Shown here piece after piece: positions 10,425 to 21,845 of a DNA stretch of 64,000 nt. The stretch spans positions 32,828,655-32,892,654 of the forward strand of contig CM061238.1 of the NCBI GenBank assembly GCA_030848705.1. The letters run 5' to 3'. This DNA is from Heracleum sosnowskyi (lineage: Eukaryota; Streptophyta; Magnoliopsida; Apiales; Apiaceae). Position 1 is the stretch's first letter. Every line of letters begins with the position of its first letter. The notes under the pieces are model-generated. The model did not search any database, was not told the DNA's origin, and worked only from the letters and a program-made list of their open reading frames with translations. The translations under genes were made by a program, and so were the position numbers.

Positions 10425-10744
10425 TCTGTTTACAATGACTTTTGTAGATACAAATAGAAATGCCCAATTTTGTAGATAAAATTAAGATAGACTGGAATGG
10501 AACCCAAAAAAGTAGTTATACGATGTTTATATAGGATCAGGAATATTATTCAACTGACCACAACCCAAGAACCAAACTATTGCCTGAGGCAATATGCTGG
10601 GTTGACTGACCAAGTAAATTTAACAATTAACCTAATACTAACAAGTGTGATCAAACAAATACATTACTATTAATACATGCAACTATACATGTAACAGATT
10701 ATAATACTGTCATAGGCAGGTCGACTGATTGTTGAACAAGGTCA
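10425..10744. other. Spacer between the two kinase pseudogenes
   Basis: The minus-strand frame of kinase pseudogene 1 stays open upstream to about 10500 (LQNWAFLFVSTKVIVNR). A segment near 10525-10560 resembles the sequence upstream of the related kinase near 39890, so it is part of the duplicated unit. Nothing else is seen. Confidence 0.5.
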
Positions 10745-11061
10745 TCAAGAATTTACCAAAGCAAGAAGCTGCTCTAATTCTTCTACCACTTGCTTTGCAG
10801 CAGGTCTTGATTTGGGATGTCGTGAGGTGCATTTACGTGCGAGGGTAGAAGCTTTTATTGCTGCTCAATCAGTATACTGGCCTTCGATATCTGCATCCAT
10901 TATATCCTACATCACATGCTCTTTGCTGAGGCGAGACTCAACCCAAGTAGCAAGGTTCCTATCCTCTGCTGAAAGGTTCATGTCAAATGCTTTTCGTCCT
11001 GTCAAAATTTCAAGGAGGACAATTCCAAAGCTATAGACATCGCTTTTCATTGTTAAATGAC
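10745..11061 (-). pseudogene. RLCK-VII (PBS1/PBL-like) kinase pseudogene, last exon
   Basis: This is the C-terminal exon of a cytoplasmic receptor-like kinase gene running on the minus strand from 33512 to 10745. After a GTAG acceptor it reads GHLTMKSDVYSFGIVLLEI, then LTGRKAFDMNLSAEDRNL, kinase subdomains IX-XI of the PBL group. Two in-frame stops (TAG after KEHVM, TGA after GQYTD) break it. The rest of the C-lobe is clear (RKCTSRHPKSRPAAKQVVEE) and it ends LLALVNS-stop. PBL kinases act below plasma-membrane receptors; this copy is dead. Confidence 0.8.
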
Positions 11062-11298
11062 CTACTTCATAAGAAGATATTAGGGATTAGGAAAGGTACA
11101 AGAGCAAGTAGAAGCAGTATGTGCTCCGTTATATCTGTGACATCTTTAATAGTCATACGATAGTTGAGAAAATATGAGAACATGTACATCTTGGACAGGA
11201 AGATTACCCTCCTTCTAGTCCTGCCTAGAAAGAATATAATGAGATGTTTGCAATTTTTTTAACCCTTTTGAGATTTGATTATGTAAAATAAGAATAAC

Positions 11299-11404
11299 CT
11301 GTATGGAAATATTCCGGATCTACATAACCCAATGTTCCCTGGGTTCTTTCATCTATAGGTCCGTCCTTAGCACACTCAAAATCGGAGAGCTTTGTATTGT
11401 ATTT
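11299..11404 (-). pseudogene. RLCK-VII pseudogene, activation-segment exon
   Basis: A 106-bp exon bounded by CTGACAG and a GTTATT donor reads KYNTKLSDFECAKDGPIDER, then TQGTLGYVDPEYFHT. The metal-binding DFG is DFE here, an inactivating change seen in pseudokinases. The phase fits the exons on both sides. Confidence 0.8.
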
Positions 11405-11498
11405 CTGTCAGTAATAGAAAGTTGAATTGTAAGGCAAACTTATTTATTTAACGGGAACACAAGTTGACAATTGACTTTAACTAATTGGTACTGCATAC

Positions 11499-11650
11499 AG
11501 AATCAATCAATATGTTGGATGTTTTAACATCATGGTGAATCACATTAACTTCTGAACTGTGAAGATATGCAAACCCCTTTGCTGCTCCAAGAGCAATACT
11601 TATACGAAGTTTCCAAGAGAGTGGTTGAAAGTCAGAATCCCCTATTTCAG
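11499..11650 (-). pseudogene. RLCK-VII pseudogene, catalytic-loop exon
   Basis: A 152-bp exon between the acceptor TTGATTCAG and the donor GTATGC reads EIGDSDFQPLSWKLRISIAL, then GAAKGFAYLHSSEVNVIHHD and VKTSNILIDS. The catalytic HRD is HHD. The first 92 bp of this exon are also present at 24336-24427, beyond the SIRE insertion. Confidence 0.85.
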
Positions 11651-11930
11651 CTGAATCAAGTAGCTACGTCAAAAATCAATTTACTGCACAGGCTTAGATT
11701 ACAAAATACAAGTTCTGTTCCTTGTTCATATTTCAAAAATTCCATTACTTTGTAGAAAGCCGTAAGTTAGATTTGTCCTTTGCAACATTATAGTATACTA
11801 TCAAATTTTAAAATGAGTAATTAGCACTTTGCATCCTCTATCTTTGGGCATTTGGTCTGAAATTATATTTCTTGAATGATTCTTGTAAGTTTCATGCTCA
11901 CTTCGATTTCCATCCTTTTGTCCAAATTCC
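11559..11930 (-). repeat. Host segment duplicated on the left of the SIRE composite
   Basis: This segment, part of the catalytic-loop exon plus intron, matches 24336-24714 with a few percent difference and one 7-bp indel. The two copies flank the 12.4-kb SIRE composite. At 11930 it switches into the leader of SIRE ORF3. The junction carries a near-duplicate of TCCTTTTGTCCAAATT. Confidence 0.85.
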
Positions 11931-12013
11931 GTCCTTTTGTCCAAATTTCCAAAGGCTTTCTCACTTCTTCTCTCTCAAAGAAAAACACAGTTCGAACTCA
12001 ACTCAACTCAACA

Positions 12014-15000
12014 ATGGCGCCCATAGTTAAACTTATGTCTTCTGGAGGGTTCATTTATGAGAAGAACAACTCCATACCATTTGTTGCCAAGGAAAGCTCG
12101 AACAAACTCATTCACAAGATGATGGATTTCTTGGTGAATTGCAAACTCAGTTATGCTATGTTTCACTCCACTCCACTTTATAATGAAATCATTGAGGAGA
12201 TTTGGACCTCCTGTGAGTACAGTGGAACTAACTGCACTTTGCAATTCACACTTCAAGGTAAAGAGTATGTTGTTAATTCATATGTTTTGCAAGCATGCCT
12301 TCATATTCCTGAGAATAATTGCTTAGCTTTACCTACAAATTCTGAAATTATTAACATTCTTAACTCTATTAATTACTCTTTGCCAATTGAGAATTTGGGT
12401 AAAATTATTAGGAGAGGTTTGGTAAGGGAGTGGAGCTACTTAGCAGATGCTTTCATTAAAGTATTTTCTGGAAAAATCAGTAATTTTGATGCTTTAACTA
12501 ACTCCATTCTAATCTTGTTTACCATGCTTCTCACTGATAATTACTATAAATTTAGCACCCAATTAATGTATGAACTTGGTGCTAAATTGGGTGATAAGAA
12601 ATCTAGGAAAAATAACATTTATTATGCTAGATTTCTAATGATGTTGGCCAACCATGTTAGTCCAACACCATTAGTCATCTCTAACCCCAATTCCAAGTTT
12701 GATAGTTTTGTTCAAGAGAAGAGGGTTCTAACAGACATCTTGAGGCTCAATCACAATGGTGATGTCCCAATGGTGTACTTGCCAGTCATTGAGGTAACAC
12801 TTTCTCATCCTGTTAATTTAAATGTTACTTCAATTTCTGCTACTACAACTACTGCTGTTGCAATGGAGTCTGTAGCTGTGATCCAACAGGCTCCTGCCCC
12901 TGCAACTAAACCTAAATCTACAAAGTCTAAATCTACCAAGCCAACCTCAGGTGCTTCTCAAAAGGCACCTGTTGTAAAATCCATTACACAGCCTAAGGGG
13001 AGTGAAGCAGGTGTGGTGAGTGGTGAGGGAAGGGGTGAACATCAAAGAAACCCCAAGGATAAGGTGGGAGAGGTGAGTGTTGCCCAGACTAGCCCCATTG
13101 TGTCTTCCCAACAAGGCACAATGAGTAACATGGACATTAGCTCAAGTCTAATTATATCCTCTCAAAAGGATGTAGTTATTGAAACAAGCTCTCCTCCAAG
13201 AGCACACATCAAAAGGGTAAGGGACACACCTAGCCCCCAAACATCTATTTTCCAATACCAAAGAAGGGTGAAACAAAAATCCCAGGTCACACAGGGTGCA
13301 CACACACTGGAAGCAACAATTCCAGTTTCTCAAATTCAGTTTGATGTAGCCCCAATTATTACTCTGGGGTTACAGTCCCACTCCCTCAATATTAATATTG
13401 AGACAACTCCACAAAATTCTCCTACACACTCATTAGATGTGGATATGATCCATTCATCTATTCCTGATTCTCCAACTCTATTCTTGGAGAAGCCCCACTC
13501 TGAAATTGGTGGTCATCACTTATTAAGTGATTTGTTGGGCCACCAATCATCTTTTTCTGAAACTACAAGAGGATCTGTGGAACCATCTTTAAAATCAATC
13601 ACCACAGATTCTACTGTAATTTCACTTTCTCAAACTCCTTTATTGACTTCATCAACGATATTATCTCTTCCGTTGACAAGTGTTTCTCCATCAACGGTAT
13701 CCATTCTGTTGATAGTTCAAACTACCATTCCGTTGCTAGCTCATTCTGCACCAATTATTGAAAATCCAGTTGTTCACACAACTAGTGCAGATGACCTAGT
13801 GGTAGTTGAAACACTTTTCGGATTGAAAGGGAGTGATTCTGAGAGGCTGGCTTGCAGCCAGGCAAAAGGAGAGAATGAGAGTGAGAGGCTGGCTATTTCT
13901 TCCAGCCAGACAAAAGGAGAGATTGAGAGTTCCACCTTAGTAGGTGAAGGTGAGGGTGTGAGAGGTGTGAGCCATGGGGAGCCCATGATGCAAGAAAATA
14001 GTGGAGAGAGAGAAGGGACTACAGCAGCTCAAAGGAAGGAAACAGCCATTGCAAGTGAGTTAATGGAGGTTAGTGAGGGAGAAAGAGAATTGTCTTTCCA
14101 AGAGCATTATCAACAAACTCTGGATAGCATTTCTCTGGATCCTGAAACCCTTACTCACCCTGTGCCAGTATATCAAATCATGGCTCAACAGGGCAATGTG
14201 GAGGCAGAGAGGACATTAAATCTAATTCATACAACTGCATCCATGATGAGGGCTAAGGATGCACTTGCCAATCTATCTCCAGCAGCTGGTGGAAGTGATC
14301 AGTTTGCTAATTTTTCAAGTGATGATGATAGTCTTGATGCTGATTTACAAGAGGTGGCTACCACTACACAGACTGGGACATCTGTGATGCCTCCTAAGCC
14401 AAGATGTCTTTATCAAGATTCACTTGGATTTCATGGTTTGGATACTGCAATTACAAGGCAGTATAATGAAGCTTACTTGGCTCATGAGTCTGCACCTCAA
14501 CATGAGAAGAAATTTTACAAGGCAATTTTGGACTCTCTAGAAATCCAGAGGCTCCAAATGCTACAGACAAGAATTGAGGCCAAGGAAATCAAGGACACAA
14601 TTGCAAGCTTCAAGGACTCCACTGATAGGAGGTTTGATGAAAGACTTCCACTTCTCACTATGACCAAAATGGACAAATTCTTCAGAAGGGATCATGAGGT
14701 GGCAACCACTTTGAAAACCCTTACTGATAGGGTGGACAAAGTGGAAGCCACATTAACTCATATGCAACAAGCACAGGAGAAGCAAACTCAGTTATTAACC
14801 CAGTTAGTGGCAGCTCAAGGTCTCCCTCTCATCACTCTTGATGATAACAAAAAGGGGGAGAAATCAAAGGAGCTTAATATTCAAGTCACAAAAGTTATGG
14901 TCCCAGCCATTTCTTTACCACATGAGCCACTAGCTATGGGGGAGTCTATCAAGGATAAAATGGATGGAATTGACCTGATTCAACGTGCATCTCTGCGACT

Positions 15001-16546
15001 ACAACTTGCAGAACAGATAAAAGAGAAATGGTCTAATATAGATGCACGGGTTAAGAAGATAGCTGAAAATGCAAGAAATAAACATCCATCAACGGATCAA
15101 GCTACTTCTACAGCAACGGGTGAGCCCATCCCATCATCAACGAATGACATGGTCTTAGTGTCAACGGAATTGGAGCCACAGATTAAATTCTCATATGATC
15201 TAAAGCCTCTTCTACATGGAGTGATTCCTGGTCCAAGGAAAGAAAAGGGACAAACTTCATGTATTAGAGATGTGGACCCAGCTACTTTTCAAAAATGCTT
15301 ATCTCCAAAATCCCCAGCTAAACCAAAGGGCAAGAATATTGCTAGGACATTCTATCCTCCTCCATTTCCAGATGAGCTCAAGGTTCTGAGTGAACTTATT
15401 ATAAAATGCAAGGAAAGCAATAAGCCTGAAATGAGGAATCAAAGAGAATTAGTCTACAGGAATGGGCAAGAGATCTGTGTTTGGGCTGGTCACCCAAATT
15501 TTGCTGAAGCTAAAGCTGAGGAATCAGCTAGGGCAGAAATGCAAGCTCTTGCAGTTGCCCAAGCTCTAGATGAAGAGGAAAGATTGCAAGAAGAAAGAGC
15601 CAGAGCTGAAGCTGAGCAAGCAAGAAGAAAAAGAAAAAGTACAAGGCAACCTAAAACAAGAGTTAAAAGAAATTTGGCTTTTGATAAGGATGATTCTCAA
15701 AGCACTGTAACAGATGCACCTGCAACAGCTGTGCCTTCAACTTTTTCTGATCCAGGTTTTGGAGCAAAATTAGCTTGTGACTCTGAACATCTAGTCAATT
15801 TTCATGAACAACCAATTGAGCCAAAGGAGGAGCCATTTGAGTTTGATGAAGCTAATTTTCCCAAATTTCTGGTTGAGATGGAATCAAGGAAGAAATCAAA
15901 GCAGAGGGCTACAAAGGCTAAACCAGTTTTTGTGAGGAGGCCACAGGTTGAGAAACCACCTACAAACCCAGAGGACTTTATCTACATTGTAGATACAAGG
16001 GAGGAGTCAGACTTAAACCTATATCTTGATGACTTGGTGGAAGTGAGAGGAATAGGAGCTACTCATAAACTACCAGAGAGATTAGTGTTTGTCTACAAGG
16101 GTGGAAGAGAACAGATTGGGCCTCTAAACAGGATTCTAAGAGAGGATTATCAGACATTGCAAGTGGTGTTCAAGTGCTTAAAGAAAGATTTTGGGTTCAC
16201 CAAAACTGCTAAGTCTGAGGTTGTCTCCAAGATCTGTCAAATAAAAGCTAGCTGGAACAAACCTGATGCACTTCCCAGAGTTCTAAAGGTCCCTCAAACA
16301 GGAAAGAAAATTCATCTCCAACCCTATTGGATGATGGAATTCAGAGACAAGGACAACTGTAGGAGATTCTTCAGAATAGAAGACCAATTGGAAAAGGCAT
16401 CTATTGAAACTCTAAGATTTATGCAATCTAAGTTGGGTGAACAAGATGAAGAAGAGAAGAATTTCTACAGGAGGCTCCAAGCTCAAATTGAGGAGAACAA
16501 TGCTAAGAAGGGGAAGAAAACAAGGCCACAGAGACAAAGATGGTAA
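12014..16546 (+). CDS. SIRE-1 ORF3 protein, 1510 aa
   Basis: The frame opens at 11876, but the ATG at 12014 (MAPIVKLMSSGG) is the likely start, since sequence before 11931 is host kinase DNA. Residues about 1-270 form a folded helical domain (NLGKIIRRGLVREWSYLADA, YELGAKLGDKKSRKNNIYYA, RFLMMLANHVSP) found in other plant retroelement ORFs. A long low-complexity Ser/Thr/Pro/Glu region follows to about residue 850. A coiled coil (about 870-1000), a charged region with EERLQEERARAEAEQARRKR, and a C-terminal domain (EDFIYIVDTREESDLNLYLD to TRPQRQRW) complete it. I see no signal peptide or transmembrane segment, so 'envelope-like' is not supported by sequence. Function is unknown. Confidence 0.75.
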   Translation: MAPIVKLMSSGGFIYEKNNSIPFVAKESSNKLIHKMMDFLVNCKLSYAMFHSTPLYNEIIEEIWTSCEYSGTNCTLQFTLQGKEYVVNSYVLQACLHIPENNCLALPTNSEIINILNSINYSLPIENLGKIIRRGLVREWSYLADAFIKVFSGKISNFDALTNSILILFTMLLTDNYYKFSTQLMYELGAKLGDKKSRKNNIYYARFLMMLANHVSPTPLVISNPNSKFDSFVQEKRVLTDILRLNHNGDVPMVYLPVIEVTLSHPVNLNVTSISATTTTAVAMESVAVIQQAPAPATKPKSTKSKSTKPTSGASQKAPVVKSITQPKGSEAGVVSGEGRGEHQRNPKDKVGEVSVAQTSPIVSSQQGTMSNMDISSSLIISSQKDVVIETSSPPRAHIKRVRDTPSPQTSIFQYQRRVKQKSQVTQGAHTLEATIPVSQIQFDVAPIITLGLQSHSLNINIETTPQNSPTHSLDVDMIHSSIPDSPTLFLEKPHSEIGGHHLLSDLLGHQSSFSETTRGSVEPSLKSITTDSTVISLSQTPLLTSSTILSLPLTSVSPSTVSILLIVQTTIPLLAHSAPIIENPVVHTTSADDLVVVETLFGLKGSDSERLACSQAKGENESERLAISSSQTKGEIESSTLVGEGEGVRGVSHGEPMMQENSGEREGTTAAQRKETAIASELMEVSEGERELSFQEHYQQTLDSISLDPETLTHPVPVYQIMAQQGNVEAERTLNLIHTTASMMRAKDALANLSPAAGGSDQFANFSSDDDSLDADLQEVATTTQTGTSVMPPKPRCLYQDSLGFHGLDTAITRQYNEAYLAHESAPQHEKKFYKAILDSLEIQRLQMLQTRIEAKEIKDTIASFKDSTDRRFDERLPLLTMTKMDKFFRRDHEVATTLKTLTDRVDKVEATLTHMQQAQEKQTQLLTQLVAAQGLPLITLDDNKKGEKSKELNIQVTKVMVPAISLPHEPLAMGESIKDKMDGIDLIQRASLRLQLAEQIKEKWSNIDARVKKIAENARNKHPSTDQATSTATGEPIPSSTNDMVLVSTELEPQIKFSYDLKPLLHGVIPGPRKEKGQTSCIRDVDPATFQKCLSPKSPAKPKGKNIARTFYPPPFPDELKVLSELIIKCKESNKPEMRNQRELVYRNGQEICVWAGHPNFAEAKAEESARAEMQALAVAQALDEEERLQEERARAEAEQARRKRKSTRQPKTRVKRNLAFDKDDSQSTVTDAPATAVPSTFSDPGFGAKLACDSEHLVNFHEQPIEPKEEPFEFDEANFPKFLVEMESRKKSKQRATKAKPVFVRRPQVEKPPTNPEDFIYIVDTREESDLNLYLDDLVEVRGIGATHKLPERLVFVYKGGREQIGPLNRILREDYQTLQVVFKCLKKDFGFTKTAKSEVVSKICQIKASWNKPDALPRVLKVPQTGKKIHLQPYWMMEFRDKDNCRRFFRIEDQLEKASIETLRFMQSKLGEQDEEEKNFYRRLQAQIEENNAKKGKKTRPQRQRW

Positions 16547-16728
16547 ATCTGCTCAGGCTAGAGGAGCAACTCTGTGCACTTGTGTTGTAATAATTTCTAC
16601 TTTGTTTTCAATAAATTTTAAAGTATCATGAAGCTCAATGCAGTTTCTACTTTTGTAATTTTTAATTTGTTTAAGTGTTTTTGTTATCATCAAGGCTCTT
16701 GATTTATGGCTGTTATTCTCTCAGTCAT

Positions 16729-16741
16729 AAATTGGGGGAGA
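16729..16741 (+). promoter_or_regulatory. Polypurine tract of the SIRE-1 left unit
   Basis: AATTGGGGGAGA immediately precedes the LTR start. It would prime plus-strand DNA synthesis. The same tract precedes the right LTR at 23328-23340. Confidence 0.7.
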
Positions 16742-16742
16742 T

Positions 16743-17741
16743 TGTTTGGAATATGTTGTTCTTGATGATAATTATAAAAACACTTAGTAGATTTTGTGTT
16801 AAGTCACTTTTGTAACTGTCAACGGAATGGTATGCTTTGCAGCTTTCGTTGACAGGTAGCTCATCAACGAAATCAGTAATGTAGCAATTCCACTGTATAA
16901 TACTTCACTATTTGATAGGAATTTGTTGTAGGTATTAGATAGGTTTTCTAAGTCATGTTGACTAAGTACTAGATAGGCAAAATAGGTTGATTAATTGTAA
17001 ATATACTGTGCCTTGTAATTTTGCCTAAGTGAAGACATGTCAACGGAATGGAGATTACACTATCAACGGAATGAAGAATGTACCATCAACGAATTGAAGA
17101 ATAAAGCTATCAACGGAATACATCTCACTACTATCAACGAATCACTATCACTTTTCTGAACAGTTGACAAAGTGATAGTGATAGTTTTCTGACAGATCAA
17201 AAGGTGATGTAGAAGTGTACTTTGCATTGGGAGCCATTAAAATGGTCACTGGGAATGAAGAAACATTCCATTTCCCAATTAAGTTCTTGAGTAGGATCAT
17301 AATAAGCATGAAGACAAAAGACAAGATCTCCAAGGACCATTGGACAAAAGGAATGAAAAGCAAGCTACTGGCGGTTACCTTTAGTACATTTTAGAGTAGC
17401 CAAAAATAGCATTGTAAACTTGGGATATATAACCAAGTGTAGCAGTTCATTTATTTGTAATAAGTGAGATAGAATATTTTTGTATTAGCTTTCTTTTAAG
17501 AGCACTCTCACTCTACATTAGGAATTGAGCAGATGTGCTACATTTGTAACACATATTATTCCCGCAATAAAAACATCTCATTTGGATCCTCAAAACATCC
17601 AACTGAAATTTTATATTTGCTTGTGTGTTTTTATTTTCTGTGTTAAGTTATTTAAAAGTTGTTTTAATTTTAAAAATATCTAGACTGTATTCAACCCCCC
17701 CCCCCCCTTCTACAATTCTGTTAGGTCATTTGGGATTAACA
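16743..17741 (+). repeat. SIRE-1 LTR, shared middle copy
   Basis: Starts TGTTTGGAATATG and ends GGGATTAACA, directly before the tRNA-Met primer site. Length is 999 bp. It is closely similar to the 994-bp copy at 23342-24335. The U3 part holds a cluster of the word TCAACGGAAT and its reverse (16816-17145). A TATATAA lies at 17426-17432, and a C-run before the end (17697-17707) differs in length between copies. Confidence 0.9.
17426..17432 (+). promoter_or_regulatory. TATA box in the SIRE-1 LTR
   Basis: TATATAA lies downstream of the repeated-word cluster, where the promoter is expected. The second LTR has the same sequence near 24026. Confidence 0.5.
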
Positions 17742-17743
17742 AT

Positions 17744-17756
17744 TGGTATCAAAGCA
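17744..17756 (+). promoter_or_regulatory. Primer binding site, initiator tRNA-Met
   Basis: TGGTATCAAAGCA follows the LTR end. It matches the complement of the initiator tRNA-Met 3' end except for one base (TCAAAG for TCAGAG). Confidence 0.8.
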
Positions 17757-17804
17757 AGCTTCTAACATACAAGGAGTTTAAAGATCAAGGCCAAAACAGA
17801 AACC

Positions 17805-20155
17805 ATGGTGAAGAAGGATCCAGGTGTAAAGATACCAGTTCTAGATAAGGACAATTACTTTCACTGGAAAGTAAAAATGCATCTACATCTCATGTCTATG
17901 GATGAGAGATATGTAGACTGCATTGAGAAAGGTCCACACGTTCCCATGAAGTTTGCATCTAGAGTTGGACTGCCAGATGATGCTGAAGATGTGGAAATTC
18001 CAAAGCCTGTCTCAGAATGGACTGTTGAAGATGTTGCAGAAGTCCATAAAGATAAAAGAACCATGAACATTCTGTTCAATGGATTGGAGCAAGAGATGTT
18101 TGACAATGTTATCAACTGTACAACTGCTAAAGAAGTATGGGACACTGTAAGAACACTCCGTGAAGGAACTGAGCAGGTAAGGGAGAACAAAATGCAACTC
18201 CTCATACAACAATATGAGCACTTTCATTTTAAAGTTGTATGGGAGGATCTACCAAACCAAGGATTCAAACCTCAAATTTCTTAGAGCTCTTCCAAAAGAG
18301 TGGAAGCCTATGACTGTTTCTCTGAGAAACACTCAAGAGTACAAGGACTATACTCTTGAAAGGCTTTATGGAACTTTAAAGACATATGAGCTGGAAATGG
18401 AGCAAGATGAAGAAATTGAGAAGGTGCAAAAGAAAGGTGGATCTATTGCATTGGTTGCATCTGTGAACCAACTGGAAGATGACAATGAAGAAGCTGCAAG
18501 AGCCACAACTAGTCGAGCTAGTTGTAGGAGTGATGTTAGCAAGGGTAAAGACAAGATGACAGAAGAAGAAGAAGAACCAGAAAAAATAATTTTCTAAGTT
18601 GAAATTCAAGAGAAACTCAGAAGCAAGGCCACCAAGGAGAGACTTTCAACCTAGCAAAAATAATTGGGTTGAAAAGTCTAAGTCTAAATGTTTCAACTGT
18701 GGAATGATTGGTCACTTTGCTGGAGATTGCAGAAAGCCTAGAGCTGAGAAGGGCAACAAGAAATTTGAGCCTGTTGATTATAAAAAGAAATACTTTGAAC
18801 TTCTCAAGCAAAAAGAAAAGGCTTTCATGTCTCAGGAGTATGATTGGGCTGGTAATGATGAAGATTCAGATGATGATGTTGAGTATGTCAACTTGGCTCT
18901 AATGGCTAACAATCATGAGCAGGAAGCAAGTTCCTCTAGCAACCAGGTAATAACTACTAATCTTTCTGAGCTTTCTAAAGAGGAATGCAATAGTACAATT
19001 AATGAAATGTCTAATGTATTGTATAATTTGCGTGTTACTCTTAAATCACTTACCAAAGAGAACTCAAGAATTAAAAAGACTAATTTCTTCTTAAGTGATA
19101 GAAATGCCATGTTAGAAGCACAGCTCATTGAGTTTGAGAAAATGAGGTGTGTTAGTAGGGATGCTAAGCTGGAACTTGAGAAAGTGTTAAAAAGGGAAGA
19201 GATTCTTAAAACACAACTATAAATAGAACAGAGATTGATTTCAAAATGGAAGGATTCCAGGAATGTTGCTAGCAACATCATTAATGTTCAAGGTATGGAA
19301 TCTTTCTGTGAGCAATCATGGAAAAAGAACAAAGAGAAGCTAGGGTATGCTGTTGAAACCTTAGAATCAGAATCAGAGTCAACAAACAACAATGATCATT
19401 TGTTGAAGGTTGATACGTCAACGGAATGCAAGCTTCCATTGACAGATGAACCATCAACCAATCATGTTGTTTCGTTGACAGAGGAAAAGAAAGAAGAACT
19501 CACTAGACTTAATAACAAATATGGTCCTGTCACCAAGAACTTTGTTCAAGGTGAGTCTAGTAAATCAAAGAAAGTTGAGAGAGCTAATGTAGGTCACTTG
19601 TCTAACAAGCAATTGAAAGACAAGTTGGAGAAAATTCAAGTTGAGGTTAAGGGCAATAAAAAGAATAACAGAAATGGCAAAGTAGGGATTAACAAATATA
19701 ACAATTACACACCTGATAAGTATGCTCCTAGAAAAACATGTGTTAATTGTGGCAGTGTTAGTCATTTATCTGCTAATTGCAAATCTGTTAAGAAGCATAC
19801 TAATGTGAAAATGCCTAAGCCTGCAATGAATGCCTCTATGCCTGCAATGCCTGTCATGCCTAATATGTTTGCTCCATATGCACAATTTCAAAATCCATAT
19901 GCTAGCATGCCATTTGTGCCTAACCCATACATGAATATGTTTAATGTGCCACAAATGCCATGGAATGTGAATAACATGTTTGTTCCTCCAGATATGCATG
20001 CTATGAATGAAAATGTGAGCAACCCTCAGAAATCAACACCAAAGGGAAAGGTTGATTTAACTCAATCTGAGCCCAAGGTGAAAAATGATGTGAAGAGAAA
20101 TTCAAAGGCTAACAAAACAGGACCCAAGGAAACTTTGGTACCAAAATCAACTTGA
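17805..20155 (+). pseudogene. SIRE-1 gag, broken
   Basis: Starts MVKKDPGVKIPVLDKDNYF, the typical copia gag N-terminus. Near 18230 an internal deletion shifts the frame inside the conserved gag core, which resumes at LYGRIYQTKDSNLKFLRALP. A further frameshift lies near 18590 and a nonsense codon (TAA for GAA) at 19220-19222. Two zinc knuckles remain: CFNCGMIGHFAGDC near 18690 and CVNCGSVSHLSANC near 19740. A methionine- and proline-rich segment (MPAMPVMPNMFAPYA) precedes the end. The gag stop TGA at 20153 is followed at once by the pol leader. Capsid function is lost. Confidence 0.85.
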
Positions 20156-21783
20156 TTTGGTTTTATTGTGTGCAGGGAGACAAAAGGAATCTTTGGTACT
20201 TGGATAGTGGTTGTTCAAGACACATGACTGGTGATTCTACCCTACTCACAGAGTTCCAGGAAAGAGATGGCCCTTTTATTGCTTTTGGAGATGACAACAA
20301 AGGCTACACTAAGGGATATGGCTTGATTTCAAGAGAAAATGTCATCATTGATGAGGTTACATTGGTGGATGGTCTAAAGCACAATTTTCTTAGTATCAGC
20401 CAACTTTGTGACAAAGGATTTTTAGTTACTTTTTCAAGAGAAGCCTGTTTTGTTTCTAAAGGTGGAGACAACAATGTGGTAATGACTGGATTCAGAAGAG
20501 GGAATGTGTACATTGCTGACTTTAGTAGCACAAGTCCAGACACCATCACTTGTCTTTTCAGCAAGGCAAGCAAGGATGAAAGTTGGCTATGGCACAAGAA
20601 ATTGTCTCATTTGAATTTCAAGGTTATGAATGACTTGGTAAGGAAAGATCTTGCTAGAGGAATTCCACAGGTGGAATTCTCCAAGGATGGTTTGTGTGAT
20701 GCCTGTCAAAAAGGTAAACAAAAGAAGGCATCATAAAAAACCAGGACAGAGTCATCGATTGTTCAACAGCTTGAGTTGCTTCATATGGATCTATTTGGCC
20801 CTGTCAATGTCATGTCCATTTCAAAGAAGAAATACTGTCTTGTGATTGTTGATGATTTTTCTAGATTTACATGGACTTTCTTTTTGCACTCAAAAGATGA
20901 GGCAAGTGAAATCATTATCAATCACATCAAGATGGTAAACAATCATCCTGATTTCAAAGTAAGAAGGATTAGGAGTGACAATGGGACAGAGTTCAAGAAT
21001 TTAACTATGAAGATGTTCTGTGAAGAAAATGGTATTTTGCATGAATTTTCAGCTGCAAGGACACCACAGCAAAATGGTGTAGTTGAAAGGAAAAACAGAA
21101 CACTCATTGAAGCTGCAAGGACAATGCTAGATGAATCAAAGTTACCAACTTATTTTTGGGCTGAGGCAGTTAACACAGCTTGCTTTACTCAAAATATTTC
21201 TTTGATTATTCAAGCCAAGGGAATGACCCCTTATCAACTACTCGAAAGAAAGAAGCCACTATTGGATTTTCTTCATGTCTTTGGATGCAAGTGCTTTGTT
21301 CTGAGAAATCAAGCTGAGCATTTGGGGAAATTTGAAGCAAAGGAAGATGAAGCAATATTTGTGGGATATGCAGCAGGGAAAGCTTACAGAGTCTATAATC
21401 TCAGAACCAACATTGTTATAGAATCTATAAATGTTGTTTTTGATGATCTCAAAATTCAAGGTCTCTGTAATGAAGGTTTCCATGAAAGTCTTTCTTTTGA
21501 GAATGAGGAAGGAGATCAAGTGAATCATGTTAAGGCTATTGAGAAACAGCCTAAAGTTGTTGTGTCTAGCACAGATGAAAGCAGTAGTGAAGATGAAATT
21601 GCTGCATTAAGATTGAAAAGAATAGCTGCTAGCAGACCAATTGGTCATTCCGTTTACAATCATGATGGAGGATTCGTTGATAGTCAAAATGAGCATTTCG
21701 TTGACAGTCAAAATGTGCATTTCGTTGACAGTCATAGAAATGCTTCTAGGAGTGATCACTTAGGGACAACAAACTCAGGGTGA
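20152..21783 (+). pseudogene. SIRE-1 pol: protease and integrase only, broken
   Basis: The first block has the aspartic protease site LDSGCSRHMTG and the integrase zinc finger (HKKLSHLNF to CDACQKGKQ). It stops at TAA 20734-20736, where related elements continue. The second block has the integrase core: D in HMDLFGPV, D in SDNGTEF, E in NGVVERKNRT. It runs through HVFGCKCFVLRN to a linker holding three copies of FVDSQ/H. It ends at a TGA at 21781. Reverse transcriptase and RNase H are absent; the DNA switches to a second gag fragment. The unit cannot replicate on its own. Confidence 0.85.
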
Positions 21784-21845
21784 GTTTCTCAAGGACAAAC
21801 ATCTAATCAAGGCAATCATGATCATGAAATTTTCAAGCCAAGGAA

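Noticed and set aside
11876..12013. Use of the upstream start of the long 1556-codon frame
   Set aside because: The first 46 codons lie in duplicated host kinase intron DNA and the ORF3 leader; the natural ATG is at 12014.
13148..13986. Minus-strand frames within ORF3
   Set aside because: They are shadows of the low-complexity coding region on the plus strand.
17048..17145. CRISPR-like or satellite array in the SIRE-1 LTR
   Set aside because: The repeated words are about 10 bp at irregular spacing, in both orientations, and also occur in coding regions.
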